Of a DNA stretch of 39,917 nt, positions 1 to 8,000 are shown piece after piece. Numbering within the stretch: position 1 is the stretch's first letter; each line of letters begins with the position of its first letter. The notes beneath the pieces are model-generated. The model saw nothing but the letters and a program-made list of their open reading frames with translations, was not told the DNA's origin and searched no databases. Source of the DNA: Corallococcus praedator. Lineage in GTDB: Bacteria > Myxococcota > Myxococcia > Myxococcales > Myxococcaceae. Location of the stretch: positions 1 to 39,917 of the forward strand of contig NZ_RAWI01000039.1 in assembly GCF_003612125.1 (NCBI RefSeq). The letters run 5' to 3'. Both the position numbers and the translations under genes were made by a program.

Positions 1-377
1 CCCCACAGCCGCAGCCGTACCGGCGCCCCGAGAATGAGGCGCAACGACTCCCCCTTCCCCAAGGCCACCATGGGCTCCACCTGCACGAAGCCTTCTTCGG
101 TGCCCTCGCCCCTCCGAGGCAGCAACGTCAACGTCGCCGCGTCCATGCGCAGCAGGTTTGTCCACGGCGGTGTCGAGTCGAACCTGGCGGGCGGAGAAGC
201 CTCCTCTTCGGACGGTGCCTCTCCCGCTTCTCCCTCGCTGGAAGGCGCGTCCGAGATGGCCTCCTCCAGCCTGCGCACGGTGGCGTCGAAGTCCTCTGGG
301 GCGACGGCCTCCTGCGCCCCTCCTGCCCCGGGTAACAGCAGCAGCAAGACGACGGCCCAACTCCAATGCATGCCCAT
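1..377 (-). CDS. Secreted or outer-membrane protein, N-terminal part
   Basis: The gene runs off the left edge of the window, so only about 125 codons are visible. The chosen ATG at 377 has a GGAGG seven bases upstream; a second ATG lies two codons further in. Residues 1-22 form a signal peptide (short N-region, a VVLLLLL core, Ala-rich end before AQE). An acidic low-complexity linker rich in Glu, Ala and Ser follows to about residue 66. After that the sequence alternates hydrophobic and polar residues (for example FVQVEPMVAL and SLRLILGAPVRLRLW), as in an outer-membrane beta-barrel. That barrel reading is an inference; the product is not otherwise recognised. It appears to be a host gene unrelated to the prophage. 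Confidence 0.6.
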   Translation of the reverse strand, partial: MGMHWSWAVVLLLLLPGAGGAQEAVAPEDFDATVRRLEEAISDAPSSEGEAGEAPSEEEASPPARFDSTPPWTNLLRMDAATLTLLPRRGEGTEEGFVQVEPMVALGKGESLRLILGAPVRLRLW

Positions 378-816
378 CGACGCCTCCGCGGAAGGCCCCA
401 GCAGGGGGCGCCCAGGACAGAGGTTCCCTGTTCGGTCCGACAGGACGGCGAACCGGGTGGGTCATCGCGCTAAAAGAGTCACGGGCGACCCGGCCCGTTG
501 GGGTATAGACAATCGTGCCAAGTCACACTGCGGCACCAGGACAAACCAGCTCCGCGCACGGCGCCAACCGCGCGAATCGGAATGACCGTGGCGGAGCTCC
601 TCAGCGTTCGTCAGGCATGCTGCACGACGAAGCGTAGACCGCTACTCGCGCACGACGACGGCCAGCGGGTGCCTTACATGGCGCAGGAGGTCCCTGCGCA
701 GTTCGCGAGCCCAACGCCTACATCGAGGAGCAGTGATTGAAGGTGGTGCAGGAGCGTCGTCATCAGGGCGCCCGCAGCCATCAGTGAGGCGCGCCTCCAC
801 CCGCGCACACTCCAGC
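378..816. other. Intergenic stretch with no supported gene
   Basis: About 440 bases lie between the starts and ends of two minus-strand genes. Short open frames exist on both strands, but none has a ribosome-binding site, plausible composition or recognisable domain. It must hold the promoter of the leftward gene at 377, but I cannot point to convincing -35/-10 boxes. Confidence 0.4.
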
Positions 817-1737
817 TTATGGGAAGGTGATGTTGCCCAGGGTGACGGTGCGGCGCACATCCGCATCCCAGAGCTTGAGCGTGAAGGGTCCTTGAGGTGA
901 CTCCGATGCGGACTCGGCTTCCACCACCACTCGCTGAACATCCGGGGCCGAGCCCAATGGGCCGGACTGCCACACTTGAAGCACCTTCAACTCCTCGTTG
1001 GCCTTGCCTCGGAGGGTTGCCCCCTTCGCAGTCCACGGTTGGGCATCCCCCACTGACTTGAGGCCGACCTCTACAGCCACCCGGCGGGCTGCGCGATATG
1101 TATTGACATAGTGTTTGGCTGCCGCCCCGCCTGGGCCCAGGGTCACACCCTTGGTCACGTCGCGGAAATCAAGCCCGCGCCCGTTCAGGACCGACGTCGA
1201 AATGAGTCCCGTCACTCCATCAGGTGCACTTCGCTCCGCGCGCAGACGCGCATTCTCCTCTTTGCACTGCTCAGCCTCGATGCGCGCCTGCCGAACCTCC
1301 TCCTGGTATGTCTCGACGCCCCTCCTGTGTCGATACACCTCAATGAGCGCTTCCGACCGTGCTGGGTGTGCGACCAGGACAATCGTCGCACTTGCCGGGG
1401 CAGATCCATCCTGGAAGCGCACCGTCAACGTGAGCCGCTCTCCAGCGGAGATTTTCTCTGAAGGGACCAGGCGCAAGGTATTGAGTCCAGCGTCCACCAT
1501 CGCGAAGCGCTCGCGTCCCTCGATCGTCAGCCCTTCTCGACTCACCTCCGAGTCAAAGAGGAACACCGTCGATAGCCCTGGGCTCACCGCCACTTCAGCC
1601 ACTGGCTGAGCATCATCCGAGACCAGCTCGATTCGGCGAACGCTCAGCCCCACGGCGGGCGAGGGCGACTGCGCCAGAGCCGACCCCTCACCTGCGAGGA
1701 GAAGTAAAAACAGACCGGCCGTCACTGAATGATGCAC
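817..1737 (-). CDS. DUF2381 (TIGR02268) family secreted protein
   Basis: This is a 306-aa exported protein of the myxobacterial paralogous family DUF2381, whose function is unknown. I prefer the GTG start at 1737 because GGAG sits nine bases upstream; an in-frame TTG seven codons earlier has no such site. Residues 1-23 are a signal peptide (GLFLLLLAGEGSALAQ). The body has the beta-rich N-terminal half of the family (VRRIELVSDD, NTLRLVPSE, LTLTVRFQDG), a charged helical segment (YQEEVRQARIEAEQCKEENARL, cut here for length) and a beta-rich C-terminal half ending NITFP. Family members commonly sit beside membrane Ser/Thr kinases, as here: the kinase gene lies 73 bp upstream on the same strand, so the two are probably co-transcribed. 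Confidence 0.85.
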   Translation of the reverse strand: MHHSVTAGLFLLLLAGEGSALAQSPSPAVGLSVRRIELVSDDAQPVAEVAVSPGLSTVFLFDSEVSREGLTIEGRERFAMVDAGLNTLRLVPSEKISAGERLTLTVRFQDGSAPASATIVLVAHPARSEALIEVYRHRRGVETYQEEVRQARIEAEQCKEENARLRAERSAPDGVTGLISTSVLNGRGLDFRDVTKGVTLGPGGAAAKHYVNTYRAARRVAVEVGLKSVGDAQPWTAKGATLRGKANEELKVLQVWQSGPLGSAPDVQRVVVEAESASESPQGPFTLKLWDADVRRTVTLGNITFP

Positions 1738-1810
1738 GCGACGTTTCTCCTGGACCAATCGAGCAACGACGCCTCTGGCGACTCACGAGCGCCTGTCAAA
1801 CAGCGACCTG

Positions 1811-3787
1811 TCATTCAAACTCACTCACGGCCTTGACGAAAACGGCAGAGTACACGCGAGCCTTTCCGGAATCCCCTCCGCCACCCTCTATTTCCAGGCC
1901 GCGGTTGCGAGAGGTGTCCAGCACCTCCAGGCAGACGGGGAAGCTTTCCTTGCTCGTCCGCGCTCGGGTCAGTCGGACATAGAGACGGTCAGCCACAAAT
2001 TGTCGCCCAGACAGCGTGGCACCACCCGACGCCAGAAAGATAATCTGCGCAGGGCCCTCCCTCACCGTTACGTATTTCTCCTCACCCTGAACGAAGCTCG
2101 CAGCCGCTTCGGCCCCAATATCCATGCCCAGCATCTTCATGCCCTTGGTGGCTCCTTCCGGGCACGGTTCGGAATCCGGAGCAGGGCGCACTTGCGGGCC
2201 CGTGCAAGCCATCGCGCCGCAGAGGACCGTCGTCGCCAGGGCACTGCGGGCGCTCCTCGTGGCCTTTTTGGCAAGCACCGGCAGGGAGGAAGGGGTGTCA
2301 CTCTGGGGTGTCGTCACGGTGGCAGTCACCTCGGGAAGCGTCGCGGGAGGCGCGACGGCCGCAGGTGTTGCCTCCGGCCCGGTGGGAGCTGCGGCTCGGG
2401 CAGCTTGAGGTTTCTTTGTATATGTCGCTACTTCTTGGCCAGGGGCGAAGGGGGCTTGAGCCCCCGGTGGCGGAGGTGTCCGTTGCGAGAGAAGCGCCCC
2501 TGCCGCCAGGGCGACGGCCAGCAGCCCCACCCCCAGCACGCGCCCCATCCTGAGTCGCGAGAGGAACGAGCGCCGCCTCACCTCGACGAAGGGGGACGCC
2601 AGCGCGGATTCCGCCGCAACCTCTGCGGCGCCCAGCCCCTCCTCCAGCTCCGAGCCCAGCCGCTCCGCTTCGACAGGCGGCGAGGCAGCAGCCATCGGAG
2701 CTGCCTGGGGAAGCAACTCCGCGGGCGGGCCTTCGCCGGGAATCTCCGGCAGCTCCGGCCCAGGCGCCTTGCCACGACGCATCTGGCGCAAGGGGACTTT
2801 CACCCACCGGGCGAGCTTGTTGCGCGCGAGGTGCTTCGCCTCGCCCCCGCCCTCGTTCTCGGTGGTAGCCGAGTGCGGGCCATACGTGTCGCATAAGGGA
2901 ACCTCCCACGCCTCCCCTTCCGCCTCGGCCAGCATCTCCTCCAGGGCCTCGCAGACTGCCTGCGCACTGGGGCGCGCCGCAGGCTCCTTCTCCAGCAGCC
3001 GCATGCACAGCAGGCCCAGCCGCTCCGGGACGAAGCGGTTGGCGAGGTGGGGAGGCACGGACGCCTTGCCCATGACGCCCTCGACGTAGTCCGCGTCCGT
3101 CGATGCATCGAAGGGCCACCTCGCCGTAAGGAGGCGGTAGAGGACAACGCCCAGAGCCCACATGTCGTCCGAGGGAGCCGACACGTAGCGGGCGCCCGCC
3201 TGGCCCAGGTGCTTCCTCATGAAGCGCCAAGCCTCGGGAGGCCGGTACTCCATCGTTCCGGGCGGGAGCATGGACTGGGTGACGCCGGGGGCGCCCTTGT
3301 AGTCCCCGATTCCGTAGTCCACCAGCACCGCCCGCTCGTTCGCGGCGCGCACCATGACGTTGGCGTCCTTCACGTCCCGGTGCACCACCCCCGCCTTATG
3401 CGACGCCGCCAGCGCCCGCGCCATGTCGAGCGTCACCTTCGCCACTTGCCGGGCCGAGGGGTTTTCCTCCTTCACCCACGTGCTCAGCTTCCGCCCCTCC
3501 ACGTACTCCATGGCGATGAGGGCGAACTCGCGCTCCCCGGCTTGCCAGTAGGAGAAGCCGCGAATCCCCACCACGTTGGGGTGCTTCAAGCTCAAGAGAA
3601 TGGCGACTTCCCTCTCTGCCCGCCCCTCCACGCGCAGCCGCTCCACGAGCTTCAGCGCGCAGGGCTGCCCGTCGTTCGTCGCGAGGTACACGGTGCCGAA
3701 GCCACCTCGGTCCAGTTGCCTCACCACCGTGTAGCCCTTCACCACGTCCCCGGGGGACAGCACGGCCGGGGGGCCGTCCTCCCTCAT
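1811..3787 (-). CDS. Membrane-anchored Ser/Thr protein kinase
   Basis: A 658-aa eukaryotic-type (Hanks) kinase. The catalytic domain spans about residues 18-290 and looks active: glycine loop RGGFGTVYLA (27-36), beta-3 lysine K46, catalytic HRDVKDANV (136-144), DYG in place of DFG (157-159), and PPE in place of APE (183-185). A linker rich in Pro, Ala and Glu leads to a transmembrane helix at about 416-434. A Pro/Ala-rich segment and a second hydrophobic, lipobox-like stretch (about 517-529, ending MACTG) follow, then a 130-residue domain without a recognised family. The ATG at 3787 has GGAGGA upstream. It precedes the DUF2381 gene on the same strand, so signalling across the envelope is plausible but inferred. 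The second hydrophobic stretch may mark an old fusion with a lipoprotein-like gene. Confidence 0.9.
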   Translation of the reverse strand: MREDGPPAVLSPGDVVKGYTVVRQLDRGGFGTVYLATNDGQPCALKLVERLRVEGRAEREVAILLSLKHPNVVGIRGFSYWQAGEREFALIAMEYVEGRKLSTWVKEENPSARQVAKVTLDMARALAASHKAGVVHRDVKDANVMVRAANERAVLVDYGIGDYKGAPGVTQSMLPPGTMEYRPPEAWRFMRKHLGQAGARYVSAPSDDMWALGVVLYRLLTARWPFDASTDADYVEGVMGKASVPPHLANRFVPERLGLLCMRLLEKEPAARPSAQAVCEALEEMLAEAEGEAWEVPLCDTYGPHSATTENEGGGEAKHLARNKLARWVKVPLRQMRRGKAPGPELPEIPGEGPPAELLPQAAPMAAASPPVEAERLGSELEEGLGAAEVAAESALASPFVEVRRRSFLSRLRMGRVLGVGLLAVALAAGALLSQRTPPPPGAQAPFAPGQEVATYTKKPQAARAAAPTGPEATPAAVAPPATLPEVTATVTTPQSDTPSSLPVLAKKATRSARSALATTVLCGAMACTGPQVRPAPDSEPCPEGATKGMKMLGMDIGAEAAASFVQGEEKYVTVREGPAQIIFLASGGATLSGRQFVADRLYVRLTRARTSKESFPVCLEVLDTSRNRGLEIEGGGGDSGKARVYSAVFVKAVSEFE

Positions 3788-3991
3788 GGCGACGTCCTCC
3801 TGGAGACTCCGTCGGACAGCAGGACTACCGCCACGCGCATGCCACTCCCTCCCCGGCGCCGGCCCACGCTACCAGAAGCCCAGGGGAATCGCGTGACTCT
3901 TCTCCCACACGTGAGTACCGGCCACAGGAGAGGCATCCAGCAATACCCAACAGGTGAAGTCCATGTGCATTTAAGGTATTGTTTGCACGGA

Positions 3992-4366
3992 ATGCATCTC
4001 CCTCCTGACGTCCACGCCACGGCCCCTCCGAAGGCTTCCCCCCGCCCCTTACCCGCCATCATCGGAGACACCGTGCGCGCGGCACGCCTTCGCGCAGGCC
4101 TGAAGCAGGTGGAAGTGGCCGAAGTCGTCGCCATCTCCCGCAACGCATACAGCCGGCTTGAGCGAGGGCAAATGCTCCCCAGCGTCGCGACGCTGTACCG
4201 GCTGTGCGCCGCTCTCGGAGCCACTCCCAACGAGTTGCTGGGCTACCCCACCCTCCTGTCGCCGGACATCGCCGCCACCGCCAAGGACGCCCTGCGACGG
4301 CGTGTGCACCGGTTGGACACGCGCCAAGCGCTCGCCCTCGTTCAGCTTCTTTCTGGCGTTCGCTGA
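3992..4366 (+). CDS. XRE-family transcriptional regulator (first of tandem pair)
   Basis: A 124-aa protein with one Cro/C1-type helix-turn-helix at about residues 25-80; the recognition part reads SRNAYSRLERGQMLPSVAT and is followed by LYRLCAALGATPNELLGY, typical of the XRE fold. The short C-terminal tail has no domain. The open frame extends far upstream, but that part is antisense to the kinase gene; the ATG at 3992 starts the regulator-like sequence. No strong ribosome-binding site is visible and the AT-rich GGTATTGTTT lies just upstream, so a short or absent leader is possible. It is divergent from the kinase gene and 52 bp upstream of a paralogous regulator, suggesting local duplication. 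Confidence 0.8.
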   Translation: MHLPPDVHATAPPKASPRPLPAIIGDTVRAARLRAGLKQVEVAEVVAISRNAYSRLERGQMLPSVATLYRLCAALGATPNELLGYPTLLSPDIAATAKDALRRRVHRLDTRQALALVQLLSGVR

Positions 4367-4418
4367 TAGAGCGACGCCACCCCGACAAACAGCCACCGGG
4401 TATACTCCCCTGCACCTT

Positions 4419-4766
4419 ATGAATGAAGAACTCGCAACCCAAATCGGCTCCGTCGCCCGCCTCGCCCGGGAGCAGATGAGCCTGACTCAGGTTCAAGTCG
4501 CGGAGCGCGTGGGGCTGGCCGCCGCCGTCTACAGTCGCGTGGAGCGCGGGCACATGATGCCCAGCGTCTCGACGCTGTACCGCATGTGCATCGCGTTGAT
4601 GGTTTCCCCGGAGGACCTGCTGGGACTCACCGAGTCCACCGACAGCGAGGCTCGGGCTCGGCCGGAGGACGACGCCACCTTGCGCCGGCTGATCTTCGTC
4701 GCTCGGAAGCTCGACGCAGGGAAGTTGGACGCCCTCGTCCACGTCGCCACCGAGTTGGCTCGCTGA
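4419..4766 (+). CDS. XRE-family transcriptional regulator (second of tandem pair)
   Basis: A 115-aa protein with a Cro/C1-type helix-turn-helix over residues 8-70. Its core (YSRVERGHMMPSVSTLYRMC) is closely similar to the gene just upstream, so the two are tandem paralogues. The C-terminal 40 residues are charged and may serve dimerisation. The ATG at 4419 follows a TATACT box by only 12 bases (4401-4406), so the transcript may be nearly leaderless. Its targets are not visible; the flanking kinase genes are candidates by position only. Confidence 0.8.
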   Translation: MNEELATQIGSVARLAREQMSLTQVQVAERVGLAAAVYSRVERGHMMPSVSTLYRMCIALMVSPEDLLGLTESTDSEARARPEDDATLRRLIFVARKLDAGKLDALVHVATELAR

Positions 4767-4899
4767 GGCAGCTCCCTGGGGAGGAGGCGCCGCCGAACGG
4801 CTCGCGCGCCCTCCTCTCCAACACCAGGTTGCATACGGCCGACGCGTTGGCGTCCCGAGCGCGAACAGGCCGGGCAGTCCTCGGCGCCGACGGGCGCCC

Positions 4900-5010
4900 T
4901 CACAGGCAGGCCGAGGGGCCCGGGTACGCCGCGCCACACTCCCGAAGCGCTTCATTCACCTCGGCGAGCCACTCCTCCAGGCGCTTCTTCCTCGCCAGAA
5001 GGCGCTCCAC
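4900..5010 (-). CDS. Possible small protein downstream of the degenerate kinase
   Basis: The minus-strand frame directly after the kinase stop reads as natural protein: an Arg/Lys/Glu-rich amphipathic stretch with VERLLARKKRLEEWLAEVNE, ending ECGAAYPGPSACL. A GTG at 5010 would give 36 residues; no ATG is present in frame and no good ribosome-binding site is seen. The coding look extends a few codons upstream of this GTG and overlaps the end of the kinase gene in another frame. It may therefore be the remnant of a longer C-terminus lost by frameshift rather than a separate gene. Confidence 0.3.
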   Translation of the reverse strand: MERLLARKKRLEEWLAEVNEALRECGAAYPGPSACL

Positions 5011-5063
5011 CTCGTGGCGAGGTGCCGGCCATTTCGAGCCACGCGAAGCAGACCGTCGACGGC

Positions 5064-6233
5064 CTACTCCTTCTTCAGGGCAACCAACTCGTGCGCGTCC
5101 AACCCCTCCGGGTAGAGGCCCCCCTCGCCGAACTCCACCTTGTCGCGCATCTGCCCGCCCGCGGACACGACAAGGGCTGCCTCTCTGGCGGCTTCCGCGC
5201 GCCCGTAGGGCCCCGTGGGCCGCGACAGGGCCACGCCGCGCAGGGCATCGCGCATGTCCCCCGCCGTCGCGAAGCGCTCCTCGGGGTCGAGGCGCAGGGC
5301 CTTGTGCAGCACGGCTTTGACGTCGTCCGAGAGGGTGGCCACCGCCTTCTCGACAACCTCTGGGCTGAATGTCTCCATGAGGGCCTGCATCTGCTGCAAC
5401 GGCAGCGTTGGAGGCGTCTCCGCCCGCTGACGGCTCTCCTTCGCCGGCACGGGCGGGACGTCGTGCACCTCGAAGAGGTGGTTGCCTGTCATGACTTCCA
5501 CCAGCAGCACGCCCAGGCTGAAGACGTCGGAGCGCGGCGTCAGCCCCGCCTTGCGCAGGTACTCCGGACTGGCGTACGCCACGTCGCCTCTCAGCAGACT
5601 CTCCGGCGACTCCTCCCGCCCCACCAGCAGTGAGTACGCGGAGCCGAAGTCCAGCACCTTCACCTCCCCATGGCGTCCCAAGGCAATGTGCCGGGGGCTC
5701 ACGTCCCGGTGGACGATGCCCAGGGGCACGCCCTTCCCCGACGTCAGCGTATGCGCGTAGTGCAGCGCGTCCGCCACCTCCGTCCCCACGTACAGACCAA
5801 AGCCCTCCGAGAGGGGCTGGCCCCGCACCACCGCCGCACACACCAGTGTCTCCAGCGAGGGGCCGTCCACGTACTGCATGATGACGTAGGGGACGTCCTC
5901 CACCTCGTCCACTTCCACATGGAAGACTTGGGCGATGTTGGGGTGGTCGAGGCAGAAGGCCAACTCCACTTCCTCCGCGAGCCGCTTGCGAGCCATGTAC
6001 GAGGCAGGGCTGGCGAGTTGGCGGACCAGGCAGGGGCCCGACAACGTGCCGTCCGCGGCACGCCGCTGAGCCCGCAGCAGCCTCTCGCGATTCGGCCGCA
6101 CCTCCAACTCGCGCACCACCTCATAGCGCACACCTCCCACCTCGAAGAGGAAGTGCGCGTCAGCACGTGTCGGGAGGGTTGGCACGCGGGTCGGTCCCTC
6201 TTCCGTCGTCACCTCGTCCGGATGCTTCGTCAT
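5064..6233 (-). CDS. Degenerate Ser/Thr kinase (probable pseudokinase)
   Basis: A 389-aa protein with the whole Hanks-kinase fold but damaged nucleotide-binding elements. The glycine-rich loop is absent (the region reads ELEVRPNRERLL, residues 42-53) and the beta-3 lysine aligns with Arg71 (CLVRQLA). The catalytic loop keeps HRD (175-177), but the metal-binding Asn of HRDxxPxN is His182 (HRDVSPRHI). DFG (195-197) and SPE (222-224) are kept. No transmembrane helix is visible, so it should be cytosolic. The ATG at 6233 is preceded by GAGGAGG. The loss of several key positions suggests a scaffold or regulatory pseudokinase, although Arg in place of Lys does not fully exclude residual activity. 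Confidence 0.8.
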   Translation of the reverse strand: MTKHPDEVTTEEGPTRVPTLPTRADAHFLFEVGGVRYEVVRELEVRPNRERLLRAQRRAADGTLSGPCLVRQLASPASYMARKRLAEEVELAFCLDHPNIAQVFHVEVDEVEDVPYVIMQYVDGPSLETLVCAAVVRGQPLSEGFGLYVGTEVADALHYAHTLTSGKGVPLGIVHRDVSPRHIALGRHGEVKVLDFGSAYSLLVGREESPESLLRGDVAYASPEYLRKAGLTPRSDVFSLGVLLVEVMTGNHLFEVHDVPPVPAKESRQRAETPPTLPLQQMQALMETFSPEVVEKAVATLSDDVKAVLHKALRLDPEERFATAGDMRDALRGVALSRPTGPYGRAEAAREAALVVSAGGQMRDKVEFGEGGLYPEGLDAHELVALKKE

Positions 6234-6453
6234 GGCTGTAACTCCTCCTCAAGGAAGAGGCGCGGCCTCATGGACACGCCCCTTCGCAGCCGAGCTACCC
6301 ACTCAATCGAAAATTGGTCAAATTGACTTCACCTGCGAAGTAACATGACCTTTCGCCTCTGTGAAGCCACGCCCCCCGCAGCTAGACAGCAGCACCCCGA
6401 TTCTGGCCCGCCAACGCACCATCTCCCCCTCCTGGGTACGAAGGGCCCCAGCC

Positions 6454-6819
6454 ATGCCCCCCGATAAGCCGGGGCTCACGAGTGAAACCGTTGACTGGGG
6501 CCCGATTCGCTCACTGGCCCACTGCCCCCGTCGCAGGAGAGCGCTTGGCCCTCACGTAGAAGCTGACATCACGAAACGAAGCCGAGGAGGCTTTCGCCAC
6601 GAAGTCGGGCGCGCTGGGCCTCTTGCGCGAGGCGTCTCGGCGTATCCGAGAAGGCTCCCACAGGCTCATGGATGCGTTGAGCCGGACGTACCAGCACGAG
6701 CAGAAGGGGACTTCGACAGCGCCCGCCAAGAAATGCGGGACGTGCTCGCCGTTGAAGTCGTGCCCCACTACCGCGCCCTCGCCCAGGGGCAACTCGACGA
6801 GATGGCCGATGAACCGTAG
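6454..6819 (+). pseudogene. Broken DUSAM-domain gene
   Basis: Pieces of a DUSAM-domain protein (a domain found almost only in myxobacteria) appear in two frames. The frame starting at the ATG at 6454 gives the domain start DWGPIRSLA. The next frame carries NEAEEAF and LLREASRRIREGSHRLMDAL, with a stop codon at 6557-6559. After about 6706 the first frame resumes with DFDSARQEMRDVLAVEVVPH and ends at 6819. The last switch is explained by loss of one G in the run at about 6706-6710. A stop plus two frame changes makes a sequencing error an incomplete explanation. The gene lies between the last host kinase and the first prophage genes. Confidence 0.7.
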
Positions 6820-6896
6820 CGACGAATGCGGAGCGCCTTCCGCAGCGGCATGCCAAGCGGAGGCAGCGCTCTCGCACTCCTACTGCTTGCCGCAGG

Positions 6897-6918
6897 AGCG
6901 CCCTCCAGAGAGGGCGCT
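6897..6918 (-). terminator. GC-rich hairpin, likely transcription terminator
   Basis: A perfect 9-bp stem (AGCGCCCTC / GAGGGCGCT) with a CAGA loop lies 13 bases past the stop of the leftward gene at 6932. No U-tract follows on either strand, so efficiency is uncertain; the symmetrical position suggests it could also stop rightward transcription from the DUSAM remnant. It falls at the presumed host-prophage boundary. Confidence 0.5.
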
Positions 6919-6931
6919 TCGCGGCCCAGTT

Positions 6932-7462
6932 TCAGGCTGGCGTCACCTTGTCGAAGGGGCGCACCACCTGCTTGCCGTCGGAGACGCGCTCCACCGTCAC
7001 CGTCTTCGCCTTCGCGTCGATGGACTTCACCTTCGCCGAGAAGCTGCCCCGCCCCTGCTTGTAACGCACCTCTTGTCCCAGCTCATACGAGACCGACGTC
7101 TCGGGGCCGGGACTGGAGCTGAGGGCCGCGGCCGTCGCTGTGCGTCCCGCTGCGCGCGGACGTCCGCGGCTCTTCTGGGGCGCGGGCCCAGCCCGCGTGG
7201 GCTTCGACGCGGCCTCCGGCTTCACCCACTTCCGCACGGGCACCGAGGACGGGCGCTTCGGGGCAGTGGCGGGCGCGGGCGGGCGCTTCGACGCGGGAGG
7301 AGGCACGGGTGTGCGCTTCGGCGCGGACGCCGCAGGAGCCGAGCCAGGCTCGATGCCCAGGAACTGAGCGATCTTCTCCAGCAGCTCCACCTGCCGGCCC
7401 ATCGTCTTCCCTACTTCCTCCGCCACCACGGCCCGAATGGCACTCATCATGTCGTTCTGCAT
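6932..7462 (-). CDS. Unknown protein with AT-hook-like linker and KOW/Tudor-like C-terminus
   Basis: A 176-aa protein. The ATG at 7462 begins the structured part; the frame extends 25 codons further but that segment looks non-coding. Residues 1-40 form a helical segment (AIRAVVAEEVGKTMGRQVEL) ending FLGIEP. A long Pro/Ala/Lys/Arg-rich linker follows, including SRGRPRA, which resembles an AT-hook. The last 55 residues are a small beta-rich module (VRYKQGRGSFSAKVKSID, TVERVSDGKQVVRPFDKV), like a KOW or Tudor fold. A nucleic-acid-binding role is inferred. It is the outermost gene on the minus strand before the terminator hairpin and may belong to either the prophage or the host. Confidence 0.6.
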   Translation of the reverse strand: MQNDMMSAIRAVVAEEVGKTMGRQVELLEKIAQFLGIEPGSAPAASAPKRTPVPPPASKRPPAPATAPKRPSSVPVRKWVKPEAASKPTRAGPAPQKSRGRPRAAGRTATAAALSSSPGPETSVSYELGQEVRYKQGRGSFSAKVKSIDAKAKTVTVERVSDGKQVVRPFDKVTPA

Positions 7463-7577
7463 GTGCTCTCGCTCGCTTTCCTCGCGGGCTGGCTGGCCCG
7501 CGTATTCTTCAACACGACAACAGTCAGCCTCTTGCACCCACGCTACACCAAGGAGTCCAGGTACTCGGACTTCGGCC

Positions 7578-8000
7578 TCAGAATGAAGCCTTCACCTCAC
7601 GCCAGCGCTCGCGCTGCGCTTCCCACGTCCCCGCGTGAGCAATGGCCCGAAGTCCTCTCTCGCTGAGGGGCTCCTCTCCATTCACGGCCTCGAGGAACAG
7701 CACTTCCTCCTGGATGTCCGGCGCCAGCAATTGCAAGTCCAACAGGTGCGTCACGCGCGCCCGGGTAAAGCCCAGTTGGCCAGCGACGTCCGCCGCGCTC
7801 GCCACCAGTCCCCGCTCAATGGTTGCTTCCACATGGTGCGCCAGGGCCAGCATTCGCGCGGCGTGCGCTGGCCGTCGCGCCACCTCTCGCGGCGGGGGTC
7901 GCGCCCCCTCTCGGAAGCCCACCTTCGCCCGACGCACGCGGTGGAACTGCGCGCTGATGAGGCCAGCCTCCGTCGGCCAAGACTCGGGGCTCGCGCTCAC
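7578..8000 (-). CDS. ParB/KorB-like HTH protein paired with serine recombinase
   Basis: A 140-aa DNA-binding protein. After an N-terminal basic part (FHRVRRAKVGF, then RRPAHAARMLALAHHVEATI) comes a helix-turn-helix like those of ParB/KorB: VASAADVAGQLGFTRARVTH, followed by LLDLQLLAPDIQEEVLFLE. Its GTG start at 8000 overlaps the recombinase stop as GTGA, so it is translationally coupled to that gene. In other bacteria genes of this type accompany the DUF2924/serine-recombinase module. A role as accessory DNA-binding or directionality protein for the recombinase is plausible but not demonstrated by the sequence. Confidence 0.75.
   Translation of the reverse strand: MSASPESWPTEAGLISAQFHRVRRAKVGFREGARPPPREVARRPAHAARMLALAHHVEATIERGLVASAADVAGQLGFTRARVTHLLDLQLLAPDIQEEVLFLEAVNGEEPLSERGLRAIAHAGTWEAQRERWREVKASF

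Noticed and set aside
3047-4366. A 439-codon plus-strand frame ending in the first XRE regulator
   Set aside because: Its first two thirds are antisense to the kinase gene and rich in His, Arg and Pro; only the part from 3992 is a real gene.
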